This document shows, in pieces, positions 1 to 6,677 of a stretch of DNA of 7,205 bases (position 1 is the stretch's first letter; each line of letters opens with the position of its first letter). Under the pieces are notes generated by a model. The model worked only from the letters and a program-made list of their open reading frames with translations. It was not told the origin of the DNA and did no database searches. The DNA is from CAG-877 sp963660495 (GTDB lineage Bacteria > Bacillota_I > Bacilli_A > RF39 > UBA660), in the NCBI GenBank assembly GCA_963660495.1, contig CAVKYO010000078.1, positions 1 to 7,205 of the forward strand. Direction: 5' to 3'. The translations under genes and the position numbers were made by a program.

Positions 1-1
1 A

Positions 2-1069
2 TCTGGAGGAGTAACTGATCCAGATACACAAACTATAACATTAGGAAAAAGTTCTACAGATAATGGTGATGGTACGTATAGTCTTACTGATACCGTGACT
101 GTAAAAAAAGTTGACTGGTACACAAATTATAGTACATATACTAATTATTATGTATGTAAGGACTTAACAAGTACAACGTGTAATGGTAAATATCCAGTAA
201 CTTTAACTAGTAATTACCAGATAAAATATGAAAGAACATTTAACTTTTTATATGGAAATGATGTTACCTGGGATGGAACTAAATATACACTCACTGATAC
301 ATATAAGTCTGTAAATACCTGGTCAAAAGATAGGACAACTCTAGCCAAGAAATACCATTATACATGTCTAAATACTACAGGAGTATGTAGCCAAGTTTTC
401 TATATCTATTACTTTGGCAATAGTTCATATATTTATTATTTAACACTTTCATCAGGTAAAGATATAGAAGATGCTAAGAATGAAATGTTTACTAATACAA
501 CGGATTCAACTATTAAAAACGTAATAGATACTTGGTATAAGAATAATATGACTAAATATACTAGTAAATTAGAAGATACTATCTTTTGTAATGATAGGAC
601 ATTGTATTCAGGGTCATTGGCAAGTAAAGATACTGATGCCGGGACTGATGCTTCATATTTTAGTGCTTATAATAGAAGTTATAATACGTATAAACCAAGT
701 GTAGTATGTTCAAATGAGAGCAGGGATGGTTTTACAGTTTCTACTGATTCAGGCGGAAACGGAAAATTGACTTATCCAGTAGGATTGTTAACTTCAGACG
801 AAGTAATGTTAGCTGGTGGTAAAACCGGTTCTACTAATTATAACTATGATTATTATTTATACACTGGACAATATTTTTGGATAATGTCGCCTTCTAGATA
901 TCTTTTGGATGCTGCCGGAGGCTCTGGTGTATCTTTGGATGGTCGACTTTTCGCTAACTTTGATGTTGGTTATTCCTATGGAGCAAGGCCCGTCGTTTCA
1001 CTTGTACCTGGAATCAAGTCAACCTCTGGCTTTGGTACAACAGATGATCCATACGTAATTGAGGACTAA
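2..1069 (+). CDS. C-terminal part of a repeat-containing surface or pilin-like protein (5' end outside window)
   Basis: The frame is open from base 2, so this is a 355-residue C-terminal fragment. A GTG at 95 is an internal Val codon, not a start, because the reading continues upstream with the same style of sequence. Numbering from the first whole codon, residues ~22-60 and ~91-129 are divergent repeats about 69 residues apart: each begins DGT..(S/T)LTDT and ends in a Cys pair (C52/C60 and C122/C129). A helical stretch (~152-195) follows, with further Cys at 196 and 236. The C-terminal module has YPVGLLTSDEV (258-268), FWIMSP (292-297), GARPVVSL (327-334) and the ending DPYVIED. I recall such endings (DUF6273-like, perhaps C-type-lectin-like) on secreted or prepilin-type proteins of gut Firmicutes; this is from memory. 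No membrane segment or sorting signal is visible in the fragment. Tyr, Thr, Asn and Ser richness fits an exported protein. Function unknown; adhesion or surface display is a guess. Confidence 0.75.
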   Translation, partial: SGGVTDPDTQTITLGKSSTDNGDGTYSLTDTVTVKKVDWYTNYSTYTNYYVCKDLTSTTCNGKYPVTLTSNYQIKYERTFNFLYGNDVTWDGTKYTLTDTYKSVNTWSKDRTTLAKKYHYTCLNTTGVCSQVFYIYYFGNSSYIYYLTLSSGKDIEDAKNEMFTNTTDSTIKNVIDTWYKNNMTKYTSKLEDTIFCNDRTLYSGSLASKDTDAGTDASYFSAYNRSYNTYKPSVVCSNESRDGFTVSTDSGGNGKLTYPVGLLTSDEVMLAGGKTGSTNYNYDYYLYTGQYFWIMSPSRYLLDAAGGSGVSLDGRLFANFDVGYSYGARPVVSLVPGIKSTSGFGTTDDPYVIED

Positions 1070-1086
1070 GGAGATTATTTTAATAC

Positions 1087-1120
1087 AAAATGGCATGGTA
1101 ATACCGTGCCATTTTCTTAT
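1087..1120 (+). terminator. Intrinsic terminator of the surface-protein gene
   Basis: The left arm AAAATGGCATGGT (1087-1099) pairs with ACCGTGCCATTTT (1103-1115) across a 3-nt loop. This gives 13 pairs with one G-U wobble. The right arm ends in TTTT and is followed by CTTATCTT. It begins 17 bp after the stop codon and lies upstream of the next promoter, so it separates two transcription units. The near-symmetric A and T flanks mean it could also act on the minus strand, but no minus-strand gene is nearby. Confidence 0.9.
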
Positions 1121-1138
1121 CTTGCCTCATGCTCTATA

Positions 1139-1167
1139 TTGACTTTTAGCTGGTTTTATAGTATAAT
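1139..1167 (+). promoter_or_regulatory. Sigma-A-type promoter for the helicase operon
   Basis: TTGACT at 1139-1144 (five of six consensus bases) and a perfect TATAAT at 1162-1167 are separated by exactly 17 bp. There is no TG extension before the -10. Transcription should start near 1174, giving a leader of about 25 nt before the helicase ATG. I saw no LexA-type (CGAAC...GTTCG) palindrome around it, so SOS control, known for E. coli dinG, is not supported here. Confidence 0.85.
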
Positions 1168-1197
1168 ATGCACTCAAGTAAAGGGCAGGTGTGATAT

Positions 1198-3222
1198 ATG
1201 AGTGTTTGGAAAAAAGAAGAATCAATATTAAGCCGTGAACAAGAAGAACAAATCGATAGTTTCTTTTCAAATTTAGAAAATAGTAAAACTTTGGAGTATC
1301 GTGAAGGTCAACATACTATGGCATTAGATATAGCTGATACGATAAAAGACCGCAGTATTTTATTAATAGAGTCAGGCGTAGGATCAGGTAAATCTTGGGC
1401 TTATTTAGTACCTTTATTATATGCAAGTTCCGGTAGTGATAAATTTAAAGGCTTCATTATTTCAACATCATCAAAAGCACTACAAGACCAATTAAAAAAA
1501 GAAATAGAAAACTTATCAGAAATGTTAGATTTGCCGAAGATAGATGTAACAATCGCTAAAGGGAGAACTAACTACTTATGCAAAAGACGCTTTGAGTACT
1601 TTGCTGAAAGACATGATAGACAACAAGAAAAAATAAAAAGTATTAAAGAAAGACTTGATCAAGGAAAAGTAGAACGTGCAGACTACAGTGATTTAAGCCA
1701 AAACGATTGGAAAAAAATGAATGTTGACAAAGTAAACTGTGGTAAATGTATCTATAATACAGAATGTACTTATCGCGTAAAAAGAAAACGTTGGCCAGAG
1801 TCAAAAGCTGTTATTTGTAATCATAACTTATTAGTAGAATCATTAAAAAGAGATAGCGAAAGTCCTTTATTAAACGAACCATCAATTCTAATAGTAGATG
1901 AAGCCCATGCTTTAGAAGAAAAAATAAGGGACTCTTATAAAAAAGTTTTAAATAAACGTAAGCTAGAAACATTAATTTTGGAATTATACAGTCATTTAAA
2001 TAAAAATGCTGACGATATACCAGTCATTGACACTCTTAATAGTCTATTTAGAAGAATAAGTACTAATGCAAAAAGAGAATATCTAAGTCATAGTACGGAA
2101 AATATCGATTTCTTTGACTCAGAAAATTCTAGTTTTAAATGTACTAAAAGTGTAACAAACTTAACTGAAACATTAATAAAGCAATTAAGTGATTTAGAAG
2201 AAGAAGCTGTATTTAATAGTCATTATAATAGAGATAATGATTTCCTAGAACAAATTAATACCTTACAAGAAAATAAACGGGCTTTTCAAGATCTAATTTT
2301 ATCAAATGAAGATCAAAAGAATGTTTACTGGGCAGCTTTCTTACCTGACACACTAGAACATATTGAAATACAATATGTACCAAGAAATATACCAGAACTT
2401 GCTAAAAGATTATTAAATAATCCTAACTATGGTAAAGTATTTACATCAGCAACCTTAACAACAGAAGGAGACTATGAATATTTCATCAAAGGACTTGGAA
2501 TAGATCCTAAAGAACCTGGTCGTATTTTTTCAGGAAAACCTCTTCCATCACCATTTAATTATGATGAAAATGCTCTTCTATACTGTCCATTAGATTTAGT
2601 ATCACCAAAAGATTCTAATCATGAACTATATCTAGAATCTATCACAACAAAAATTAGTGAACTAATAGATATTACAGAAGGAAGAACTCTTGTACTGTTT
2701 ACTGCTAAAAAAGATATGCAAGAAGTATATAAAAGAATTAGAGAAGAAGATAAGCCTTATAATATCTATATTCAAGAAGATGGTAAAGATACAGAAACAT
2801 TAAAAACTAAATTTAAAGAAGATACAACTTCTTGTCTTTTCGCAACAGGTTCATTCTTTGAAGGAATAGATATTAAGGGTGAATCATTAGAAAGTGTTAT
2901 CATCCCTAAATTACCATTCCATGTTGTAGATCCTGTAATGGACGCTAAAGCAAAGTACTATGCCGACGGTTCTAATACAGTCTATTTACAAGATATGTTA
3001 ATTAAACTAAAACAAGGAACAGGACGTTTAATTAGAAGTGAAAAAGATAAAGGAATAGTATCAATTCTAGATCCTAGAGTAAAAGACTATAAAGAAGCTA
3101 TTTTAGGAACCTTACCATTTACAAATGTAACATGTGATATAAATGATGTAATAGCTTTTGCTGATAAAACCTTAAGTAAAAATAAAGAACAGAAAGATGC
3201 AAAAGAATATATAAAGAAATAA
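1198..3222 (+). CDS. dinG: DinG/XPD-family iron-sulfur ATP-dependent DNA helicase
   Basis: A 674-aa superfamily 2 helicase with the full XPD/DinG motif set. The Q motif is REGQHTM (35-41) and Walker A is GVGSGKS (60-66). Four cysteines (C128, C181, C184, C190) are placed as in the [4Fe-4S] domain. Motif II is DEAH (234-237), motif III TSATL (416-420), motif V ATGSFFEGIDIKG (549-561), followed by IIPKLPF (568-574), and motif VI QGTGRLIR (606-613). The family unwinds DNA 5'-3' and acts on R-loops, forks and G-quadruplexes in repair. There is no N-terminal DEDD exonuclease domain, unlike B. subtilis-type DinG; the layout is closer to E. coli DinG/YoaA. All catalytic residues are present. The ATG at 1198 sits 6 nt after AGGTG (1187-1191). 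It is first gene of a three-gene operon. The exact subfamily is uncertain; DinG-like is the safe label. Confidence 0.9.
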   Translation: MSVWKKEESILSREQEEQIDSFFSNLENSKTLEYREGQHTMALDIADTIKDRSILLIESGVGSGKSWAYLVPLLYASSGSDKFKGFIISTSSKALQDQLKKEIENLSEMLDLPKIDVTIAKGRTNYLCKRRFEYFAERHDRQQEKIKSIKERLDQGKVERADYSDLSQNDWKKMNVDKVNCGKCIYNTECTYRVKRKRWPESKAVICNHNLLVESLKRDSESPLLNEPSILIVDEAHALEEKIRDSYKKVLNKRKLETLILELYSHLNKNADDIPVIDTLNSLFRRISTNAKREYLSHSTENIDFFDSENSSFKCTKSVTNLTETLIKQLSDLEEEAVFNSHYNRDNDFLEQINTLQENKRAFQDLILSNEDQKNVYWAAFLPDTLEHIEIQYVPRNIPELAKRLLNNPNYGKVFTSATLTTEGDYEYFIKGLGIDPKEPGRIFSGKPLPSPFNYDENALLYCPLDLVSPKDSNHELYLESITTKISELIDITEGRTLVLFTAKKDMQEVYKRIREEDKPYNIYIQEDGKDTETLKTKFKEDTTSCLFATGSFFEGIDIKGESLESVIIPKLPFHVVDPVMDAKAKYYADGSNTVYLQDMLIKLKQGTGRLIRSEKDKGIVSILDPRVKDYKEAILGTLPFTNVTCDINDVIAFADKTLSKNKEQKDAKEYIKK

Positions 3223-3235
3223 AGGAGACTTTTTC

Positions 3236-4204
3236 ATGGAAATAGAAAAAAATGCTAATAAAAAAAGCATCCCTGACTTAGCCGCAACTATAGATAAAAA
3301 TATTAAAATAGCTAGTATCATGCACAAAGAAGTAGAAAAACATCATTCTACTAAGTTTTCCTTTGAAGAAGTAGAAGAAAATAAAGAACAAAGTATTAAT
3401 CAAAAAGAATCATCTTTTGCAACAGATGAAGACTTTGAAAATGAAATCTTATATTACCTACCTGAAATACTTTCTTTATCTTCTAACTGTTCTAAAGAAA
3501 CTATGAAAGAAGTCCTACCTGATACTAAAGACTATAATTATGAAAAAATATTATTACGTCTAATGGCAGAACTTTCTAAAGAAGAAATATCTGCTAATAA
3601 TCTTTTAATGGAAGAAGGATTAAAAGAAGAAGATATTTTACTATTAACTACAGAAATAGAAGAAAATAAAAGAAAAATGGCTCTTTTAAAAGAATTATAT
3701 TTAGAAGAAGAAAAAGAAGAAATTGATCATAATAATAAAGTCCAAAATAAATTAATATTTATGCCAACACAATCAGGTAACCCTTGTGTTATAAGTGAAT
3801 TAAAACATATTGATTCTGAATATTATCCTAGTTTTTCTAATTTATTTGAATCAATTATTACTGGTAAATTTAAAAATCTAAAAAAATTTAGTCCTAACAG
3901 TGCTGTTGCTGGTCTATTCGAGGTAAAAGACTTTGGTATAAGAATTATTATTTCTAGACTTGGACCTAATGAGTACTGCGTAATTTCTGCTTTTACTAAA
4001 AAAACAGATAGTAATAGAGACTATCAAGAACAAATAAATTTACGTGCTAGTAATTTTAAAAAGTTAGAGTCAACATTAAAAGAAAATATTTCAAATGAAG
4101 AATTTATGCAACTTCAAGCTACTTATCAAGAAGAGTTATTTAATATGTTAGGAAAAGAAAATAAAAAAGGTCAAGTTAAAGAGAAAAAGGATGATTTAAA
4201 ATGA
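3236..4204 (+). CDS. Unknown helical protein with a possible RelE/ParE-like C-terminal domain
   Basis: I do not recognise this 322-aa protein as a named family. It is cytosolic in appearance: no signal peptide or membrane segment, and rich in Glu and Lys. Residues ~1-60 look disordered. Residues ~65-165 are strongly helical, with a probable coiled coil around 130-165. Residues ~172-275 look like a compact alpha/beta domain: a helix (FSNLFESIITGKF, 200-212), LKKF (215-218), GLFEVKDFGIRIII (226-239), then CVISAFTKKT (248-257) and a final helix. This order matches the RelE/ParE/HigB toxin fold (KxL, hydrophobic-E-hydrophobic, RI, FxKK). That is a pattern match by eye, not a search result. The start is clear: AAAGGAG (3221-3227) overlaps the helicase stop and lies 8 nt before the ATG. 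The stop overlaps the next start as ATGA, implying coupled translation. Confidence 0.85.
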   Translation: MEIEKNANKKSIPDLAATIDKNIKIASIMHKEVEKHHSTKFSFEEVEENKEQSINQKESSFATDEDFENEILYYLPEILSLSSNCSKETMKEVLPDTKDYNYEKILLRLMAELSKEEISANNLLMEEGLKEEDILLLTTEIEENKRKMALLKELYLEEEKEEIDHNNKVQNKLIFMPTQSGNPCVISELKHIDSEYYPSFSNLFESIITGKFKNLKKFSPNSAVAGLFEVKDFGIRIIISRLGPNEYCVISAFTKKTDSNRDYQEQINLRASNFKKLESTLKENISNEEFMQLQATYQEELFNMLGKENKKGQVKEKKDDLK

Positions 4205-5940
4205 CACGTCAAGAAATAATTAAAGAAGTAAATTACCGTCTTTCATTACTAGAAAATTCTACTATAAATGTATCAACTGAATTATCTTTTTTAAGATTAT
4301 TTGTATCAAGTAATTCGGTATCTGATATTGAATCAATTGGTCAAATAGATGAATGTGATATGTTTTTAGCATACTTATTGGAAGAATCTAATGTTTCTTA
4401 TGAGATTTTAAAGGAAAAGATAGATTTAATTAGACCTTTAGTAAATGATCCTAACATGACTAGAAAAAATTTACGTAATGTTTTTTCTGGTATTATTGCT
4501 AATTTTAATTACTCCGGTTCTACTGATGCTGCTATTAAAGATACAGCTGTAGGTAAGGTAAAGAAAGCTTTAAATAATAGAAAATTAACTGAGGTATTAA
4601 AAAAGAATAATATTTCACCAGAATGTTTACCTGGCGCTAATGCTTTTTCTGACTTAGTACTTTTAGTAACATCTGATATTATATCTGGACATGACTTTGA
4701 TGAGGAAGTAGAAAATGGTATAGGAGAAGAATTAAAAAGCAGATTAGATATGTTTTCTGATGCCTTTTCACTTATGTCTATGATAAAAGGTGCTAAAGAA
4801 ACCTGTAATGGAACTAATCCTAGCGTTGCTTTAGTCGATGAAAATAACCATGTTCTAGCAATAAATGATGAAAATATTACTAAAAAAGATAAAAAATATA
4901 TAAATAAACAAGTTAGTAAAATGAAAGAATATCAAGATATAAAATCAGCTTTTAATAGGATACTTGGATATTATAGAAATCATGAAACCCATTTAAATAG
5001 AGTAGTTAAAGATAGAAATAAAAAAGCTCAACAATATAGAAATTTCTTATTATCACTACAGTCTATACCAAGTAATGAAGAAATAACTAATTATCATAAA
5101 GCATTAGAATTTATTCCTGATGAAGATTTAAAGTTACAATTTTTAAAATGTATATATGAGCATAATCTTAGTTATTATCAAGAATTAGAAGAAGAATATA
5201 AAAGAGTATTTACTAAAGAAAAATCACTTTATAATAAAGTTTTATCTGAATATTCTCTTCCTAATAATACAGAGTTTTTAAATGATATTATTATTAAATA
5301 TACTTTAGATGAGTTAAGAGAGGCTTTAGAAAGCTTGAAAAAAATTAATTTTACTGATAAAGAGTTAGTATGTAAAGCTTTATCAATAAGTAGTAAGGAA
5401 ACTATAACTTTTCTATCTTCTTTAACTGAAAAACAAATAATACCAGTTGCTTTTTATAAAGATAATTTAAGTATTTTTTCTAATGAAAGTCCAACTCGTC
5501 ATACTGTTTTAGAAAATATTAATTCTATAACTTCTTCTGGTATTAATCCAAGGTATTTATATGAATATACTGACATACTTTTGGTTGATAATGACACTCT
5601 TCAAGAAAGAATTGACTTAATGAATGATGAAGGATTACTTAATAGTATTAAGAAAGATTCTGATATTTCATTTTTTAAAACACCTGATTTAGCTAAAAGA
5701 ATATCTGTTATTAAAAGAACAACTCATATGCCTAGTGTAATTGAAGATATTGATTTATTAAATGCTAGTAGTACTAGATGGAAAAGAGTTTTGGTTATGG
5801 ATACGATTGATATGTCGGTTTCTAAAGAAGACTTATCTGCTTTTTTAGAAAAAGATGACTTTTTTATATCTGATAGTAAGTTGGATGAGTTTATTCCAAC
5901 AAGTACAAGTGCCCCAAAAAAGTTGACACTTGAAATATGA
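4201..5940 (+). CDS. Unknown all-helical protein with possible mTERF-like repeats
   Basis: A 579-aa protein that I cannot assign. It appears almost wholly alpha-helical and soluble, with no signal peptide or transmembrane segment. Residues ~225-350 are Lys/Glu-rich and probably coiled coil. Residues ~409-507 break into three units of 29-39 residues with a common pattern: hydrophobic start, an ILLV/SIF-type core, then L..RI..hydrophobic (for example the segment 448-478 ending LQERIDLMNDEG). This resembles mTERF or other alpha-solenoid repeats that bind nucleic acid or protein. The tail from 527 (WKRVLVMDTIDM) reads as a further helical bundle. No catalytic motif was seen. The start overlaps the previous stop (ATGA); AAGG at 4187-4190 lies 10 nt upstream. 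Its 3' end carries the promoter of the next operon. Helicase operon membership suggests a DNA- or RNA-related role, which is inference. Confidence 0.85.
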   Translation: MTRQEIIKEVNYRLSLLENSTINVSTELSFLRLFVSSNSVSDIESIGQIDECDMFLAYLLEESNVSYEILKEKIDLIRPLVNDPNMTRKNLRNVFSGIIANFNYSGSTDAAIKDTAVGKVKKALNNRKLTEVLKKNNISPECLPGANAFSDLVLLVTSDIISGHDFDEEVENGIGEELKSRLDMFSDAFSLMSMIKGAKETCNGTNPSVALVDENNHVLAINDENITKKDKKYINKQVSKMKEYQDIKSAFNRILGYYRNHETHLNRVVKDRNKKAQQYRNFLLSLQSIPSNEEITNYHKALEFIPDEDLKLQFLKCIYEHNLSYYQELEEEYKRVFTKEKSLYNKVLSEYSLPNNTEFLNDIIIKYTLDELREALESLKKINFTDKELVCKALSISSKETITFLSSLTEKQIIPVAFYKDNLSIFSNESPTRHTVLENINSITSSGINPRYLYEYTDILLVDNDTLQERIDLMNDEGLLNSIKKDSDISFFKTPDLAKRISVIKRTTHMPSVIEDIDLLNASSTRWKRVLVMDTIDMSVSKEDLSAFLEKDDFFISDSKLDEFIPTSTSAPKKLTLEI

Positions 5941-5951
5941 TGTGCTATAAT
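5923..5951 (+). promoter_or_regulatory. Strong extended -10 promoter for rplU-prp-rpmA
   Basis: A perfect TTGACA at 5923-5928 and a perfect TATAAT at 5946-5951 are separated by 17 bp, with TGC directly before the -10 (extended -10). The -35 is made by the last codons of the upstream 579-aa gene and the -10 lies just past its TGA stop (5938-5940). Predicted start is near 5958. Such a match to consensus fits a highly expressed ribosomal-protein operon. Confidence 0.92.
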
Positions 5952-5957
5952 CTAGAT

Positions 5958-6058
5958 GTTTGACGCCTCATGCTCAAACCGCATTGAAAAGGTTATAAAC
6001 AATTTATTTGTGCCTTAAGAGCGAGTCTTAAGTTATTAATTAAAGGAGGTAATTATTA
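5958..6058 (+). promoter_or_regulatory. Structured 5' leader of rplU, candidate L21 leader
   Basis: About 100 nt lie between the predicted transcription start and the rplU ATG. GTTTGA (5958-5963) pairs with TCAAAC (5974-5979) around the loop CGCCTCATGC. CTTAAGA (6014-6020) pairs with TCTTAAG (6026-6032) around GCGAG. A weaker helix is possible within 5999-6011. The second hairpin has no U-tract, so it is not a plain terminator; control would more likely act on translation, since AAAGGAGGT follows at 6042-6050. Firmicutes rplU operons are known to carry an autoregulatory L21 leader here. Assignment to that family is by position and structure, not by model search. Confidence 0.6.
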
Positions 6059-6361
6059 ATGAACGCTGTAATTAAAGTTGGTGGAAAGCAATATTACGTA
6101 CAAGAAAATTCTGAAATTTACGTAGAAAAGCTTGATGCTGAAACTGGAGACACAGTTAAATTTGATCAAGTTTTAATGCTTGACAGTAAAATTGGTAGTC
6201 CTTATCTTACTAATGTTACCGTTGAAGGCGAAGTAGTTAAAAATGGTAAACAAAAGAAAATTAAAGTTTTCAAGTATAAGAGTAAAGACAGATCTAATCG
6301 TAAGACTCAAGGACATAGACAACCCTTTACTAAAGTAAAAATCACTAAAATTAACGGTTAA
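6059..6361 (+). CDS. rplU: 50S ribosomal protein L21
   Basis: A 100-aa protein of the usual bacterial L21 length (about 100-105). The opening MNAVIKVGGKQYYVQE and the C-terminal signature KVFKYKSKDRSNRKTQGHRQ followed by TKVKI are hallmarks of the family. L21 binds 23S rRNA in the large subunit, near L20. The ATG follows a near-perfect AAAGGAGGT (6042-6050) by 8 nt. It is the first gene of the rplU-prp-rpmA operon, driven by the promoter at 5923-5951 and probably controlled through the leader RNA. Nothing is missing or unusual. Confidence 0.98.
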   Translation: MNAVIKVGGKQYYVQENSEIYVEKLDAETGDTVKFDQVLMLDSKIGSPYLTNVTVEGEVVKNGKQKKIKVFKYKSKDRSNRKTQGHRQPFTKVKITKING

Positions 6362-6363
6362 TT

Positions 6364-6666
6364 ATGATTAAAGTTAAAGTAAAAAAAGATAGTGATATGA
6401 TAAAATCTATTTCTATACTAGGTCATGCTATGTATGCAGACTCTGGTAAAGATATTGTTTGTAGTGCTGTAAGTAGTATTGTAACTACTACAATAAATGG
6501 AATTTTATCACTTGATAAGGAAAGTCTAAGTTATGAAGTTAGTAAAGATGGTTTAGTAATTGAAAATATTAAGAATGATAAAGTTACTCAAACTTTACTA
6601 AAAAATATGATTAGTCTTTTAAAAGAGTTGGAAAATGATTATCCAACTAACGTAGAAGTAAAATAA
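6364..6666 (+). CDS. prp: Ribosomal-processing cysteine protease Prp (YsxB family)
   Basis: A 100-aa protein of the YsxB/Prp family. The signature GHAMYADSGKDIVCSAVS (20-37) contains the catalytic pair His21 and Cys33. In Staphylococcus aureus, Prp removes the N-terminal extension of L27, which is essential for ribosome assembly. The downstream gene here encodes an L27 with such an extension, which supports the call. The ATG is only 2 nt after the rplU stop and lacks a clear Shine-Dalgarno (GGTTAATT precedes it), so expression probably depends on ribosomes finishing rplU. That would keep the protease below the level of the two ribosomal proteins, which is inference. The catalytic pair is intact and the length is typical. 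Confidence 0.95.
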   Translation: MIKVKVKKDSDMIKSISILGHAMYADSGKDIVCSAVSSIVTTTINGILSLDKESLSYEVSKDGLVIENIKNDKVTQTLLKNMISLLKELENDYPTNVEVK

Positions 6667-6671
6667 GGAGG
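6665..6671 (+). promoter_or_regulatory. Strong Shine-Dalgarno of rpmA overlapping the prp stop
   Basis: AAGGAGG starts within the TAA stop of prp (6664-6666) and lies 6 nt before the ATG at 6678. It fixes the rpmA start at the long form that includes the cleavable N-terminal extension. It contrasts with the poor site in front of prp. Confidence 0.85.
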
Positions 6672-6677
6672 AGAATT

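Noticed and set aside
95..1069. GTG at 95 as the start of the first gene
   Set aside because: The same frame is open to the window edge, with repeat-type sequence upstream and no Shine-Dalgarno before 95. GTG is an internal Val codon.
1068..1101. Tiny frame after AAGGAG: ATG at 1090 giving Met-Ala-Trp-stop
   Set aside because: It is three codons long and lies inside the terminator stem, so the ATG is a by-product of the hairpin.
1124..1134. 11-bp GCCTCATGCTC upstream of the helicase promoter, repeated exactly at 5965-5975 in the rplU leader
   Set aside because: Several exact 11-mer matches are expected by chance in 7 kb. The first copy lies upstream of its promoter and the second downstream, so a common role is unlikely. 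A genome-wide count would settle it.
1070..1197. LexA/SOS operator before the helicase gene
   Set aside because: I looked for a CGAAC-N4-GTTCG-like palindrome around the promoter and found none.
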